The notes: generated by a model from the sequence alone, not told the origin. A stretch of DNA of 13,727 nucleotides from an uncultured Lachnospiraceae bacterium (GCA_947628025.1 CANQYH010000055.1:1-13727); one strand, 5' to 3'. Positions 1-7,778 are shown, counted from the first letter of the stretch. Numbers and translations are program-made.

Positions 1-4
1 GAGG

Positions 5-49
5 GAAAACAGGCCCCCGCCGGGGGAGCTGCTGCGCAGGCGCGGGCCT
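5..49 (-). terminator. Rho-independent terminator of the MoxR-DUF58-transglutaminase operon
   Basis: Read on the minus strand, an 11-base arm (complement of 39-49) pairs with the complement of 11-21 with one mismatch (AGGCCCGCGCC against GGCGGGGGCCT). It is followed by GTTTTC (complement of 10-5), a short U-run. A competing compact hairpin of five C and five G around a GGC loop lies within the same stretch. It sits about 65 bases past the stop codon of the transglutaminase-like gene, the expected place for the end of that operon. On the plus strand there is no U-tract after the stem, so it should work in the minus direction only. Confidence 0.6.
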
Positions 50-112
50 ATCCCTCCTATTGCTTGGGTCTTTTCGGATGGCAGCAGGGGGAGCTGTCAC
101 ATAGACGATGTT

Positions 113-2455
113 TTATCCGGCCCTGGGAAACGCGGAGAGATTCAGGAGGAGACGGAGCCTGCGGAATGGTTTCCCCTTTTTCTTCGAGAAAACGTATTGA
201 CGGCACAGGGCGTCCTTTAACCGGGTCGCGTTCCCGATATCCTCTTCGGAGGGAGACTCCCCGCGGTACCGGCAGCGGTAGCAGGAGAGGAAGACCTGCC
301 GGGCGGTCCGGCGCAGGCTTTCGTCCTCCAGGGCCCCGGCGTAGTCCAGAAGCGGGCGGTTCTGCCAGCCGGACGCGCCGCGTTCTTTCTCTTCGTAATC
401 GGGCGCGGGAACAGGATACAGGCAGCGGATCAGGAAGCAGAGATCCTTGATGTCGGTTTCCAGCCGGTCTCTGCCGTTCTTACGGCGGTAGAGTGTGTTT
501 CTGGCAAAAGGCAGGACCGTGACGAGCAGAGCCAGATAGAGGACGGGGATCAGGGCGAGGAAACCGGCGGCTGTCAGGTACCGGAGGTAAACGGTCTCGG
601 ACGGGCTGGTTTCCACGATCTTTGGCGTTTCTTCCGGGGAAGGTTCGGAAAGAGCGGGAGGCAGAGGTACAGCGGGCACTCTGGTTCCCGCAGTTTCTTC
701 TTCGGAAGGCTCCGGTTCTTCCGGCAGCAGCAGGTTCCAGCCGGTGGCGGAGGCGTCGGGCCGGATGGCGGTGGGCTCGAAGCGGACCCAGCCGTACCCG
801 TTTATATAGGCTTCCGGCCAGACGTGGGCCTGGTCGCCCATGAGGACGTAGCCGCCCTGTTCGCCCGGCAGGCTGTAATCGCAGAAATAGCCCTCGGCCA
901 GCCGGGCGGGGACGCCGGCGGCCCGCAGCAGCAGGACCATGGCGGAGGCATAGTGGACGCAGTACCCGGTCTGTTTTTCGAACAGGAACGCGTCGGTAAA
1001 GTCCACGTAACCGTCGTAGGATACGTCGGTGGAGTAGGGGTACTGGCGCAGATAGCTTTCGACAGCGCGGCAGCGGGCGAAGTCATTGGCGCAGCCCTCG
1101 GTGAGCTGAGAGGCCAGCGCGCGGACCCGGTCCGTGGTTTCGCCGGTATCCAGGTACGCGGTCAGATCCGGCTCTTGCAGCGATCCCAGACAGGCATCGT
1201 AGTCTTCGCGGGAGATAACATCCGCCAGGGAAAGGCTGTAGAGAGAGGCGGAATAGGCGCTCAGGGCGTCGTAGTCCGGCCAGGGCTCGGAGGCGAATTC
1301 GCCGGCATGGCTCAGGATGTCGGCCAGGTAAGGGTTGGCGTAGTCGAAATCCATGAAAGAGACGCGGTAACGGTAGCCGTTCCCGCGGCTTTTTTTGAAT
1401 GTCCAGCGGTTGTCCAGGGCGGCCATGTCTCGCTCCAGGAACGCGTCAACGCCCAGCGTACAGGCCGGGCGGAACACGTCGCGGGTGCGGAGGAGCCGGT
1501 AGGTCAGATCCAGGGAACAGACGTGGGAAAAACAGGCGGCCATCTCGCGGGAGACGCCGCGCTGGTAGAGGGCGTTCAGATAGACGGGGTACCAGCTTCC
1601 GAGGGGCATCGTCAGGTCGGGCGAATCCGCGCCGGAGGGGACGGTCCAGCGGTTTTCGGAAAAGGTAGCGTATTCCTCGCCGGTCAGATAGAGGTTTGTG
1701 CGCGTGCTTCTGGACTGCACGAAAAGCTCCTCGCGGCTCTTGACTGCAAACAGGCCCCCGGACAGATCGGGCAGGCCGTAGCCGCTGCCCCAGCTGCCGG
1801 AAAGGCCGGCGGAGGAAAACAGATATTCCAGCTCGACCTGCAGGCCGCGGAACGAATCGGCGGCCCTGCGTCCCAGATTGACGGCGAACTGCCAGTCATA
1901 GGGCTCGTCCCGGACGGGGATCGCGAATACGGCCGCCGTCAGGAGCAGGAGGAACGGGAGCAGGAAAAGGCCCTGGGCCCGCCGGGGTCTCCCCGGGGAG
2001 CTGACCCATTCCTGCAGAAGAAGCAGCAGAACGAGAGCCGCCAGAAATGGTTGGACGGGGCGGCCGGACAGGAAACAGGCGATAAGCCCCGCGGTTTCGG
2101 CGGCGATGAAAAGCTGGCGCAGCCGGTCGCGGGTATGGACAAAACAGCCCAGGTACCAGGCGGCGAGAGCGGCCCAGACCTCCCAGCCGGCCTGCCGGTA
2201 GCGGAAGACGGCCAGGGAGAGGAGCGCTGCGGCCGCCGAAGCCAGAAATGACAGTTTCTCCTGTCCGGCGCAGCGTCCGGCGGCGGAAAGCCCCCCAAAG
2301 ATCGCGCAGAAAAACAGGAAAAACGCCGGGTCCCATTCTGCGGACAGCAAAAGCCGGCCGGTCTCCGCCGCCGCGCAGATCATGCAGAGGACGGAGATCA
2401 GCTCCAGGATGGGATAGGCGAGCTGTCTGTACTTGGATAAGCGGTTCGGTTCCAT
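113..2455 (-). CDS. Membrane-bound transglutaminase-like domain protein (TgpA-type)
   Basis: A 780-residue integral membrane protein with a transglutaminase/protease-like fold. Several hydrophobic segments fill roughly residues 12-185. A large segment, presumably extracytoplasmic, follows to about residue 620, then one more membrane helix (about 622-646) and a cytosolic tail of about 130 residues resembling the DUF4129 region of TgpA-like proteins. The transglutaminase core is clear: Cys499 in GYCVHYASA, His544 in DQAHVWPEAY, and the third triad position in WVRFEPT, where Glu560 stands in place of the classical Asp. The start at 2455 is chosen because GGAG lies 9 bases upstream and it follows the DUF58 stop codon by 4 bases, suggesting translational coupling; starts at 2470 or 2497 are possible but lack a Shine-Dalgarno. 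MoxR / DUF58 / transglutaminase is a recurrent bacterial gene set. Family assignment is strong; the substrate is unknown. Confidence 0.88.
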   Translation of the reverse strand: MEPNRLSKYRQLAYPILELISVLCMICAAAETGRLLLSAEWDPAFFLFFCAIFGGLSAAGRCAGQEKLSFLASAAAALLSLAVFRYRQAGWEVWAALAAWYLGCFVHTRDRLRQLFIAAETAGLIACFLSGRPVQPFLAALVLLLLLQEWVSSPGRPRRAQGLFLLPFLLLLTAAVFAIPVRDEPYDWQFAVNLGRRAADSFRGLQVELEYLFSSAGLSGSWGSGYGLPDLSGGLFAVKSREELFVQSRSTRTNLYLTGEEYATFSENRWTVPSGADSPDLTMPLGSWYPVYLNALYQRGVSREMAACFSHVCSLDLTYRLLRTRDVFRPACTLGVDAFLERDMAALDNRWTFKKSRGNGYRYRVSFMDFDYANPYLADILSHAGEFASEPWPDYDALSAYSASLYSLSLADVISREDYDACLGSLQEPDLTAYLDTGETTDRVRALASQLTEGCANDFARCRAVESYLRQYPYSTDVSYDGYVDFTDAFLFEKQTGYCVHYASAMVLLLRAAGVPARLAEGYFCDYSLPGEQGGYVLMGDQAHVWPEAYINGYGWVRFEPTAIRPDASATGWNLLLPEEPEPSEEETAGTRVPAVPLPPALSEPSPEETPKIVETSPSETVYLRYLTAAGFLALIPVLYLALLVTVLPFARNTLYRRKNGRDRLETDIKDLCFLIRCLYPVPAPDYEEKERGASGWQNRPLLDYAGALEDESLRRTARQVFLSCYRCRYRGESPSEEDIGNATRLKDALCRQYVFSKKKGKPFRRLRLLLNLSAFPRAG

Positions 2456-2459
2456 AGGG

Positions 2460-3521
2460 TCAGGCTCCATATATGGTGAGAGGGTTCTGGTTCTCACAGT
2501 TTTCGTGAAGCAAAAGGACCATGCCGCCCAGACCCGCGTCGTGGGAGTTCAGCCAGGCGGCCCAGTCCATATCGTCTTTGCAGGCGGCGGAGAGCTCTTC
2601 CGGCAGGCGTTCATAGAAGCGCTGGAAACTGTCGTAGGAATCGACGGCCGCTTCCTGCATGTCCGTTTTCGGATAATAGAACAGCACGGACTGGTTCTGA
2701 CGGCAGAAATAGTCGGCGATGGACACGGCCAGTTCCAGAAAAAGGTCCCGGCGGCGGGCGTCTTCCAGGGAATCCGCGGCGCGTTCCGGCAGCAGGAGGA
2801 CGCGGATCTGTTCCATCTGCCGGGGCTCCGGCTTGCGGACCAGCATCTGGCCGGTGCGGGCCGTATTTTTCCAGTGGATCTGATGCAGCCGGTCGCCGGG
2901 GCGGTATTCCCGCAGTTCGGCTCCCAGGGTGGTCTCGGTCAGGTAGGGATTGTTCAGTTCGATGGCGTTGCGCAGATGGTCCAGGTCCAGCAGCGCGTCG
3001 GCCCGGTCCGTGATCTGGGGCCGGACGATGGCACGAAACGGCGTGTGGATGCGGCCCGTGAAAGAGAACAGTCCGAAGCAGTCCCGGACCGTGTAGCACA
3101 CGGCTCCGATGTCGTAGGCTCCCGCGTAGAGACAGACGATCTCCGGGGAAAATTCCAGCCTCTCCCCGGGTTCCAGGGAGAGGACGGCCCCGTCGTCGAA
3201 CTGCCGGACCAGACAGCGCTCTTTTTCCAGATGGAGGCGGAGACTGACGATCGGGAACGGTCCGGCATTCTCCAGGACCAGTGGGAACAGGACGCTCTCG
3301 CTTTTCGTCATCAGATGTACGGACAGTCCCTGGTAGAATTGGAACGCGTGGCAGGCGTAAAACAGGTAGGCGGCCGCCGCTAAGGGGACCAAAAGCAGCG
3401 TGTAGACCGCGGCGTAGGGGAGCAGTCCTCCCTGGAAGCTGAACCGGACCAGGGCGGCCGCCAGAGCCGCGGCGTAGAGCAGAAAGCGCCTATGGCGTTT
3501 CGCAAAACGGTATATCTTCAT
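2460..3521 (-). CDS. DUF58 domain-containing membrane protein
   Basis: A 353-residue protein of the DUF58 family, the usual partner of MoxR ATPases. Two hydrophobic stretches lie near the N-terminus (about residues 12-26 and 34-56). They are followed by a beta-rich section and then the diagnostic DUF58 motif at residues 203-230 (LREYRPGDRLHQIHWKNTAR, then TGQMLVRK). The C-terminal part is a degraded von Willebrand A-like fold in this family. The ATG at 3521 has AGGAGG four bases upstream, and the gene starts 19 bases after the MoxR stop, so it is the second gene of the operon. Its stop codon lies 4 bases before the transglutaminase start. Known context suggests a role in cell-envelope function or assembly with the other two proteins; the exact role is not established. 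No damaged residues or truncation are seen. Confidence 0.9.
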   Translation of the reverse strand: MKIYRFAKRHRRFLLYAAALAAALVRFSFQGGLLPYAAVYTLLLVPLAAAAYLFYACHAFQFYQGLSVHLMTKSESVLFPLVLENAGPFPIVSLRLHLEKERCLVRQFDDGAVLSLEPGERLEFSPEIVCLYAGAYDIGAVCYTVRDCFGLFSFTGRIHTPFRAIVRPQITDRADALLDLDHLRNAIELNNPYLTETTLGAELREYRPGDRLHQIHWKNTARTGQMLVRKPEPRQMEQIRVLLLPERAADSLEDARRRDLFLELAVSIADYFCRQNQSVLFYYPKTDMQEAAVDSYDSFQRFYERLPEELSAACKDDMDWAAWLNSHDAGLGGMVLLLHENCENQNPLTIYGA

Positions 3522-3540
3522 GGGCCCTCCTGCAAAGAAC

Positions 3541-4488
3541 TCAGCGGCGGGGGCCGGGGATGGGCACGGCGTTGACCGCTTTATCCACTACCTGGCGGCC
3601 GCTGCAGCGGGCCATCCTGGCCTCCGCGGTCAGCACCAGCCGGTGGGGCAGAACGACGCCGGCCATGGCGATGATGTCTTCGGGGATCACGTAATCCCGG
3701 CCGTCCAAATAGGCGCGGGCCTGGGAAGCGCGGAGCATGACCAGGACGGACCGGGGACTGGCTCCCCAGCGGGTCTCCGGCTGCTGCCGGGTCTCCCGGA
3801 CGATCGCTACGATATAACGGATCAGGTCCTCGTGAACGGAGACGCGCGCCGTTTCCTCTTTCATCTCCAGGAGCTCGGCGGCGTTCAGCACGGGTCTTAA
3901 TGGGACGGAAAGGCTGCCGTCGAGGAAGCGGCGGGCCATTTCCATGGCATCCGGGTCGGAGGGATAACCGACCGACAGCTTCATCATGAAACGGTCCAGC
4001 TGGGCTTCCGGCAGCGGATAGGTCCCGATGGCGTCCATCGGGTTTTCGGTGGCGATGACCATAAACGGTTCCGGGATGGGCAGGGAGACGCCGTCCACCG
4101 TGACCTGCCGCTCCTCCATGGCTTCCAGCAGGCTGGCCTGGGTCTTGGGGGAGGTGCGGTTGATCTCGTCGGCCAGGAAGATCTGGTGCTGGACGGCCCC
4201 CTGGACCAGCTCGAAAGCGCCGGTGGCGGCGTTAAAGACATTCATGCCGGTCACATCGCCGGGCAAAGTGTCCGGCGTAAACTGGAGCCGGGCGAAGCTC
4301 AGATCCAGAGACGCGGCCAGGGCCTTGGCCAGCGTCGTTTTGCCGACGCCGGGCACGTCCTCCAAAAGCACATGCCCTCCGGCCAGCAGGGCGGTGACGA
4401 TATGGTCGATGAGCGGATCCTTGCCGACGATGTGGCGGCGCAGATTCTGTTTCAGCTTGTCCAGTTTTTCTCGGTTTTCCTGATTCAT
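3541..4488 (-). CDS. MoxR family AAA+ ATPase
   Basis: A 315-residue AAA+ ATPase of the MoxR family, thought to act as a chaperone or activator for its DUF58 partner, which is encoded directly downstream. Walker A is VPGVGKTT at residues 45-52 (Lys50) and Walker B is FLADEIN at 104-110 (Asp107, Glu108). It is followed by the MoxR-typical RTSPKTQASLLEAMEERQVT and the sensor-1 stretch VIATENP. The C-terminal lid carries the family-typical GASPRS. The start at 4488 is chosen because GGGAGG lies five bases upstream; a longer open frame to 4548 adds 20 residues with no ribosome binding site and no family similarity. First gene of the operon, about 120 bases downstream of a good sigma-A promoter. 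Length and motifs are normal. Confidence 0.93.
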   Translation of the reverse strand: MNQENREKLDKLKQNLRRHIVGKDPLIDHIVTALLAGGHVLLEDVPGVGKTTLAKALAASLDLSFARLQFTPDTLPGDVTGMNVFNAATGAFELVQGAVQHQIFLADEINRTSPKTQASLLEAMEERQVTVDGVSLPIPEPFMVIATENPMDAIGTYPLPEAQLDRFMMKLSVGYPSDPDAMEMARRFLDGSLSVPLRPVLNAAELLEMKEETARVSVHEDLIRYIVAIVRETRQQPETRWGASPRSVLVMLRASQARAYLDGRDYVIPEDIIAMAGVVLPHRLVLTAEARMARCSGRQVVDKAVNAVPIPGPRR

Positions 4489-4615
4489 ACGGTCCTCCCG
4501 GCGATCGAAGCTCCGCAGCGTACCGTTCGCAGGCGTGCGGCGCGGCATCGGGAACCGGACGGACTGCGGACAGGCCGAAACGATCTTTCTGCGGAGCAGT
4601 TGTATTAATGAGACT

Positions 4616-4644
4616 ATTATACTATGAAACGGTGGGGATGTTAA
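4616..4644 (-). promoter_or_regulatory. Sigma-A promoter of the MoxR operon
   Basis: On the minus strand the -35 box is TTAACA (complement of 4639-4644) and the -10 box is a perfect TATAAT (complement of 4616-4621), separated by exactly 17 bases. Transcription should begin near 4609, giving a leader of about 120 bases before the MoxR ATG at 4488. No operator-like dyad is obvious next to it. Confidence 0.78.
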
Positions 4645-4838
4645 GAAAAATTTGGATAACCGTCCATCCTAAGTCTGACAGCGAAAGATGGCGGGGAGAG
4701 TCGTTCTGTTCGTTTTTTGAAAATTGAGAGTGCGCGCAGATCGATGGGCCGGGGCGCGTATAAATGACTTGCATTTTGGATAAAATAGCGGGAAAATAGG
4801 AAAAAACCTCATAAAAGCAACTGATTTTTGCGGTTTGG

Positions 4839-4867
4839 TTGACAAAAACAGGAAATCGTTTTATACT
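4839..4867 (+). promoter_or_regulatory. Sigma-A promoter of the DUF6465-type gene
   Basis: A perfect -35 box TTGACA (4839-4844), a 17-base spacer and a -10 box TATACT (4862-4867, one mismatch to consensus). The predicted start is near 4874, giving a leader of about 75 bases. This is among the strongest promoter matches in the window and suggests high expression of a small basic protein. Confidence 0.82.
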
Positions 4868-4881
4868 ACGTATAAATTTAT
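4862..4881. promoter_or_regulatory. Operator-like dyads over the -10 box and transcription start
   Basis: Two adjacent palindromes cover the -10 box and expected start site: TATAC-tac-GTATA (4862-4874) and the perfect 10-base ATAAATTTAT (4872-4881). A repressor bound here would block the promoter. The sequence is AT-rich, so short palindromes can occur by chance; no regulator is encoded nearby. Confidence 0.3.
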
Positions 4882-4951
4882 TTTACAGATTTGTTCAGAT
4901 CAGGATTTAAAATTAAGATATAAGGCGCAAGAGCCGCAGGAGGAAATGATT

Positions 4952-5443
4952 ATGTCAGAAATAATGGAAACGACAGAGGCGATGGTTGGGACGGAGCCGG
5001 AGGTAAAACCGGCCAGGAGAACCAGGACCAAAAAAGCGGCCGCGGAGGGGACGGCTGCGGAGACGAAAAAGGCCAGGACGAGAAAGACGGCTGAAAAACC
5101 GGCGGAGACGCTCCCGGCAGAGAAGAAGACCAGGACCAGGAAAACCGCGGCGGAGAAAGCAGAGGCGGCGGAGGCGAAGACGGCGGCAGAGCCCAAGCCG
5201 GTTACCAGGAAGAGAACCGCAAAGAAAGAAACGGTAAAAGAGCCGGAGACGGCGGTAACCCTGCAGTTCGCGGGTCTGGAATACAAGGTGGCCGATATCG
5301 TGGCGTCCGTAAAGGCCGCGGCGTCCGAAACCGTTCCGGCCGGGGAGCTTTCCTCGATCGAGATCTATGTGAAGCCGGAAGAGGGCGTCGCATACTATAC
5401 GGTAAACGGCGACGGCGGCGAGGACAAAAAGGTGGAACTGTAA
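4952..5443 (+). CDS. DUF6465-type small protein with a Lys/Ala-rich N-terminal tail
   Basis: A 163-residue protein in two parts. Residues 1-100 form a low-complexity Ala/Lys/Arg/Glu tail with a repeated basic motif of the form (K/A)RTRKTA (near residues 21-30, 40-48, 59-67 and 84-92), similar in style to histone H1-like and other basic nucleic-acid-binding tails. Residues 101-163 form a small folded domain (LQFAGLEYKVADI, then SSIEIYVKPEEGVAYYTVNG) that I recognise as the DUF6465 family of Clostridia. Function is unknown; nucleic-acid binding by the tail is inference. The start at 4952 is chosen because AGGAGG ends 8 bases upstream; the in-frame ATG at 4946 is only 2 bases from it, and the frame open from 4835 begins before the predicted transcription start. 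Single-gene unit with its own promoter and terminator. Confidence 0.8.
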   Translation: MSEIMETTEAMVGTEPEVKPARRTRTKKAAAEGTAAETKKARTRKTAEKPAETLPAEKKTRTRKTAAEKAEAAEAKTAAEPKPVTRKRTAKKETVKEPETAVTLQFAGLEYKVADIVASVKAAASETVPAGELSSIEIYVKPEEGVAYYTVNGDGGEDKKVEL

Positions 5444-5467
5444 ACAGAGCCGGAAAAGTTCCGAAAA

Positions 5468-5498
5468 CGGCTGCCTGTGCCGAATTGGCCGGCAGCCG
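5468..5498 (+). other. Stable hairpin in the 3' region of the DUF6465-type transcript
   Basis: Eight perfect base pairs, CGGCTGCC (5468-5475) with GGCAGCCG (5491-5498), with a further GCC/GGC pairing inside. No U-run follows directly, so this is probably a 3' structural hairpin rather than the terminator itself, which lies 30 bases downstream. Confidence 0.45.
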
Positions 5499-5527
5499 GG
5501 ATGGTGAAGCGAATATGTTTTAAGCGC

Positions 5528-5559
5528 GGGGCGTTCCTATGGGGGCGCCTCTTTATGTT
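5528..5559 (+). terminator. Rho-independent terminator after the DUF6465-type gene
   Basis: GGGGCGTTCC (5528-5537) pairs along ten positions, including three G-U pairs, with GGGGCGCCTC (5542-5551) around a TATG loop. It is followed by TTTATGTT. It lies 85 bases past the stop codon and just before the promoter of the RecQ-type gene, so it separates the two transcripts. Confidence 0.7.
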
Positions 5560-5593
5560 AGACAGAGTTTTAGGACGGAATTGTAAGTTATGG

Positions 5594-5622
5594 TTGAAAC
5601 GGATGAAAAAAACCGGTATAAT
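5594..5622 (+). promoter_or_regulatory. Sigma-A promoter of the RecQ-PRTase / DprA-like unit
   Basis: A -35 box TTGAAA (5594-5599), a 17-base spacer and a perfect -10 box TATAAT (5617-5622). The expected start is near 5629, giving a leader of about 77 bases before the ATG at 5706. The near-consensus promoter argues for constitutive expression. I see no LexA-type or competence-type box. Confidence 0.8.
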
Positions 5623-5705
5623 TTTGAAAACGGGCGGCATGGGCGATTCGTATGGAGCGCCGTCCGGACCGGCGAACGGAGGACATGGAGGGGAGAGGAT
5701 AAAAG

Positions 5706-7778
5706 ATGAATGAGCTGCGGGAGGAACTGAAAAAGTATTACGGACCGGACGCGGAGTTTCGGGACGGACAGGAGGAGGCCGTCGCCGGCGTGCTGGCGGG
5801 AAAACGGACGCTGGTGGTCCAGAAGACCGGCTGGGGGAAGAGCCTGGTCTATTTCATGGCGACGAAGATGATACGGAAACGGTCGGGCGGGTTTACGCTG
5901 ATCATCAGTCCGCTTTTGGCCCTTATGAACAATCAGGTGGATTCCGCCGCGAAGCTGGCCCTGCAGGTGCGGACCATCCATTCCGAGAACCGGGAGGACT
6001 GGGAGCGGATCCTGGCCGAGCTGGAGCAGAACCGGGTGGACGCGCTGATCATTTCGCCGGAGCGGCTGGCCAACGACGAATTCCGCAGCCTGCTTTCCGG
6101 TCGCCTGGCCGCCAGGATCGGCCTGTTCGTCGTGGACGAGGCCCATTGTATCTCGGACTGGGGCCACGATTTCCGGCCGGATTACCGGCGGATCGTGGAG
6201 ATCCTCCGCCTGCTGCCGTCCAATATACCGGTGCTGGCGACGACGGCCACGGCCAACAACCGGGTGGTGGAGGATATCCGCAGGCAGCTGGGCGAGGACA
6301 TACAGATCAGCCGCGGCAGCCTGATGCGGGAATCGCTGGCGCTGCAGGTGGTGAAGCTGGATAAGAGGGAGGAACGGCTGGCCTGGATCCTGAAAAACAT
6401 CGGCCGTATCCCGGGGACCGGCATCATTTATTGCCTGACCGTAAACGACTGCCTGCTGGTTGCCCGATGGCTCGACAGCCACGGGATCCCGTGCGAGAGC
6501 TTTTACGCGGCGGTGGAGACCGACCAGGGCAAAAGCAAGGAAGAGATCGTGCGAAAATTCATGAACAACGAGATCAAGGTCCTGGTGGCGACGGTGGCGT
6601 TCGGCATGGGCTTCGACAAGCCGGACATCGGCTTTGTCATCCATTTCCAGAAGCCGGGCAACGTGGTGGCCTATTATCAGCAGATCGGCCGGGCGGGGCG
6701 GGCTCTGGAGCAGGCGTACGCGATCCTTTTGTGCGGCAGTGAGGACGAGGAGATCCATCAGTATTTCATCAATTCTGCGTTTCCGACCGAGGCCCTGATG
6801 AACGATGTGGTCGAGGCCGCGCGGGTCCACGGGGGCCTGAAGATGGCGGAGTTTGAGCGGTATATCAATATGCGGGCTTCGAAGATCCGCGCCTGCGTCA
6901 AGTATCTGCTGGTCAGCGGGGACCTGTATAAGGACGGCGCGGTGTACCGCAAGACGCCGAGGCCCTGGAAGCCGGACCTGGAAAAGAGCGCCGAGATCAC
7001 GCGGATCCGTGAGGACGAGCTGCGGCAGATGAAAGAATTCCAGGATTATAAGGGCTGCTACATGGAATACATCGCCCGGGTGCTGGACGATGTAAACGCC
7101 AGGCCCTGCGGGAAATGCGCCAACTGCCTGAAGCGGGACCTGTTCGGGACGGAGCTGGCCCCGGAGGAGATCGAGGCCGCGCAGCGTTTCATCTGCGAGG
7201 ATTTCAATGTGATCGAACCCCGGAAGAAGTGGCCGTCCGGCATGAACCAGGACGATTCCTCCCGGATCCCGCCGGAATATCAGTGCGAAGCCGGTCTTGT
7301 GCTGAGCAATTACGGAAGCGCCGGCTGGGGGAAGCTGGTGTCGGACGGCAAATACAAGGAGAATCATTTTGACGACCGCCTGGTGGAGGCTTCCCGCAGG
7401 CTCCTGAAACCGTTTGTTGAGGAGAATGAGATCCGGTGGGTCACCTGCGTGCCTTCGCTGCGGCGTCCGCGGCTGGTCGCAGATTTTGCCGGACGGCTGG
7501 CGGCGGCGCTGGACCTCCCGTTCGAGGAAGTGATCGTAAAGACGGAAATCGGTTCCGAGCAGAAAGAGCAGAATACCAGTTATCTCCAGTGCCGGAACGT
7601 GTTTTCTACGCTGGAGGCGGCGAAGGCCTACCGGGAGAACGTGCTTCTGGTGGACGATATGGTGGATTCCCGCTGGACGTTTACGGTCTGCGGCTATAAA
7701 CTCAGGAAGAAAGGGAACGGGAAAGTATTTCCCTTTGCGCTGGCCAATACAGCCGGCAGAAACGGAGATGAAGCATGA
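5706..7778 (+). CDS. RecQ-type DNA helicase fused to a C-terminal phosphoribosyltransferase-like domain
   Basis: A 690-residue superfamily 2 helicase. Motif I is QKTGWGKS (Lys45), where most RecQ proteins have TGGGKS; motif Ia is ISPLLALMNNQV; motif II is DEAH (144-147) in the RecQ signature VVDEAHCISDWGHDFRPDY; motif III is LATTATAN; motifs V and VI are ATVAFGMGFDKPDI and QQIGRAGR (325-332). The RecQ zinc site is kept (Cys451, Cys468, Cys471, Cys474). No HRDC or clear winged-helix RQC domain follows. Instead, residues about 530-690 form a PRTase-like domain with VLLVDDMVDSRWT (646-658), corresponding to the PRPP loop of type I PRTases. The start at 5706 has a GGAGGGGAGAGG-like site upstream. 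The gene overlaps the DprA-like gene by ATGA. Helicase assignment is firm. The PRTase call is confident as a fold, but activity is unproven because the TG of the loop is replaced by SR. Confidence 0.9.
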   Translation: MNELREELKKYYGPDAEFRDGQEEAVAGVLAGKRTLVVQKTGWGKSLVYFMATKMIRKRSGGFTLIISPLLALMNNQVDSAAKLALQVRTIHSENREDWERILAELEQNRVDALIISPERLANDEFRSLLSGRLAARIGLFVVDEAHCISDWGHDFRPDYRRIVEILRLLPSNIPVLATTATANNRVVEDIRRQLGEDIQISRGSLMRESLALQVVKLDKREERLAWILKNIGRIPGTGIIYCLTVNDCLLVARWLDSHGIPCESFYAAVETDQGKSKEEIVRKFMNNEIKVLVATVAFGMGFDKPDIGFVIHFQKPGNVVAYYQQIGRAGRALEQAYAILLCGSEDEEIHQYFINSAFPTEALMNDVVEAARVHGGLKMAEFERYINMRASKIRACVKYLLVSGDLYKDGAVYRKTPRPWKPDLEKSAEITRIREDELRQMKEFQDYKGCYMEYIARVLDDVNARPCGKCANCLKRDLFGTELAPEEIEAAQRFICEDFNVIEPRKKWPSGMNQDDSSRIPPEYQCEAGLVLSNYGSAGWGKLVSDGKYKENHFDDRLVEASRRLLKPFVEENEIRWVTCVPSLRRPRLVADFAGRLAAALDLPFEEVIVKTEIGSEQKEQNTSYLQCRNVFSTLEAAKAYRENVLLVDDMVDSRWTFTVCGYKLRKKGNGKVFPFALANTAGRNGDEA

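Larger units (their letters stand above)
4489..4951. other. Divergent intergenic region between the MoxR operon and the DUF6465-type gene
   Basis: These 463 bases hold no convincing gene. On the minus side, 4489-4609 is the untranslated leader of the MoxR operon and 4616-4644 its promoter. On the plus side, 4839-4867 is the promoter of the DUF6465-type gene, followed by an AT-rich leader of about 75 bases. The roughly 190 bases between the two promoters (4650-4838) are AT-rich compared with the flanking genes and contain only weak dyads, for example CGCGC against GCGCG around 4734-4758. I see no recognisable riboswitch or structured RNA there. Confidence 0.6.

Noticed and set aside
64..450. 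128-codon plus-strand frame at the left edge
   Set aside because: Arg/Gly/Ser-rich translation antisense to the 3' part of the transglutaminase-like gene; no ribosome binding site.
824..2251. 475-codon plus-strand open frame opposite the transglutaminase-like gene
   Set aside because: Gly/Val/Ala/Gln-rich translation typical of the antisense of a GC-rich gene, with no recognisable domain; the opposite strand carries catalytic motifs.
2433..3383. 316-codon plus-strand open frame opposite the DUF58 gene
   Set aside because: Antisense to a well-supported DUF58 gene within a tight operon; no motifs of its own.
4835..4951. Upstream start for the DUF6465-type protein (39 extra residues)
   Set aside because: The frame from 4835 begins before the predicted transcription start and would run through the promoter; the AGGAGG site fits 4952.
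5477..5713. 78-codon plus-strand frame between the DUF6465-type and RecQ-type genes
   Set aside because: It spans the terminator at 5528-5559 and the promoter at 5594-5622 and has no ribosome binding site, so it cannot be one sensible transcript.
5553..7367. 604-codon minus-strand open frame opposite the RecQ-type gene
   Set aside because: It lies antisense to a clearly recognisable helicase, has no family motifs and no ribosome binding site, and crosses a terminator and promoter. Long antisense frames are expected where third positions are GC-rich.
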